From Bacteroidota bacterium (lineage in GTDB: Bacteria > Bacteroidota > Bacteroidia > Bacteroidales > JADFUO01): DNA of 7,082 bases. This document shows positions 6,513-7,082 of the stretch, piece by piece. Each line of letters opens with the position of its first letter. The stretch's first letter is position 1. Made by a program: the position numbers and the translations under genes. The stretch is taken from positions 1 through 7,082 of the forward strand of contig JAUWKH010000089.1 in assembly GCA_030614305.1 (NCBI GenBank), given 5' to 3'. The notes beneath the pieces were generated by a model that saw only the letters and a program-made list of their open reading frames with translations, searched no databases and was not told the origin of the DNA.

Positions 6513-7082
6513 ATGCTAAAAAAATACCACTTATTATTTCTAATTATCGGGATAGTGCTTGCAGCATTTATGGTATGGTATTTCTCAAATATTGTAATAT
6601 ATGTTTTAGTTTCTGTTGTAATATCATTCATTGGTCAACCTCTGTTAAAGTTTTTGGATAAAATAAAAATTGGAAAATTTTCAATCCCACACTCATTGAA
6701 TGCCCTTATAACATTGTTGGCAATAATTTTAGTTTTTATATGCTTTATCTGGTTCTTCGTGCCATTGATAACAAATCAGGCAAATATGATATCTAATATT
6801 AATACTAATGAAGTAGGGGAATATTTCAAAGGCAACATAACATTAATTCAGGATTTTCTGATTAAACATAATATAATCAATGCAGACGAAACTATTATAA
6901 GTGCCATACAAGCACAAATTGAATCAATAATTACTATTGCAACTTTCTCAGATGTATTCAAAAATCTGCTAAGTGCAACAGGAAGTTTTTTTATGGGGAT
7001 TTTTTCAATCTTATTTATTACATTTTTCTTTTTACGTGATGAACACATGTTCAGTAATTTTATCATATTAATTGTGCCGGAA
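6513..7082 (+). CDS. AI-2E family transporter, second tandem copy (3' end beyond the window)
   Basis: An open frame from ATG at 6513 to the last base, 190 codons with no stop; about 175 further residues are expected outside the window. It aligns along its whole visible length with the gene at 5393. A hand count gives about 85 identities in 185 aligned positions (about 46%). Shared blocks include IGQPL (40-44), FVPL (82-85), IATFS (142-146) and FITFFFL (168-174). The only gap is a five-residue insertion, GKFSI (residues 54-58, bases 6672-6686), in the loop after the second helix. The hallmark IPYIGP region is not yet reached, so completeness cannot be judged. The 40-base spacer to the previous gene shows no terminator, consistent with an operon. 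Role as for its neighbour: an inner-membrane transporter-like protein of unknown substrate. Confidence 0.9.
   Translation, partial: MLKKYHLLFLIIGIVLAAFMVWYFSNIVIYVLVSVVISFIGQPLLKFLDKIKIGKFSIPHSLNALITLLAIILVFICFIWFFVPLITNQANMISNINTNEVGEYFKGNITLIQDFLIKHNIINADETIISAIQAQIESIITIATFSDVFKNLLSATGSFFMGIFSILFITFFFLRDEHMFSNFIILIVPE

Noticed and set aside
6848..7066. 72-residue open frame on the minus strand
   Set aside because: It lies wholly antisense to the second AI-2E family gene, whose + frame aligns with its paralogue across this interval. The minus-strand peptide has no recognisable features and is a shadow frame.
5393..7082. Quorum-sensing (autoinducer-2) export function for the tandem pair
   Set aside because: The family name reflects one studied member; no luxS or AI-2 processing gene is in the window, and other members have unrelated roles.

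Overview
The window is a low-GC stretch that reads as a chromosomal segment of a member of the Bacteroidota. The grounds are the gene families (DUF5687 permease, a CarboxypepD_reg-like/DUF5686 outer-membrane protein), start codons preceded by A-rich sequence rather than clear Shine-Dalgarno motifs, and promoter-like sequences resembling the Bacteroidota TAnnTTTG type. The intergenic repeats also look like those I associate with this phylum. The exact lineage cannot be told. Every gene is on the + strand.

Layout: 1-182 is a leader with a possible promoter. 183-1664 encodes a 12-segment membrane protein of the DUF5687 (ABC-2-like permease) type. 1665-1824 is a 160-base gap with a small heptamer repeat. 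1825-2526 encodes the matching ABC ATPase. 2527-2878 is a 352-base gap holding a palindromic repeat element of about 160 bp, bordered by 7-bp-period arrays in opposite orientations and abutting a perfect 18-bp palindrome. 2879-5323 encodes an exported 814-residue DUF5686 protein, probably an outer-membrane beta-barrel with an N-terminal carboxypeptidase-regulatory-like domain. 5393-6472 encodes a complete AI-2E/PerM family membrane protein. 6513 to the window end encodes the N-terminal 190 residues of a second, paralogous AI-2E family protein.

How they work together: genes 1 and 2 very probably form one ABC exporter (permease plus ATPase) of unknown substrate. The two AI-2E family genes are a tandem duplication and probably cotranscribed. 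Nothing in the sequence ties the DUF5686 protein functionally to either neighbour. I see no RNA gene, CRISPR array, insertion sequence with a transposase, or defence system. The coding part is ordinary Bacteroidota housekeeping or envelope content. The most noteworthy material is the intergenic heptamer and palindrome architecture and the divergent tandem pair.
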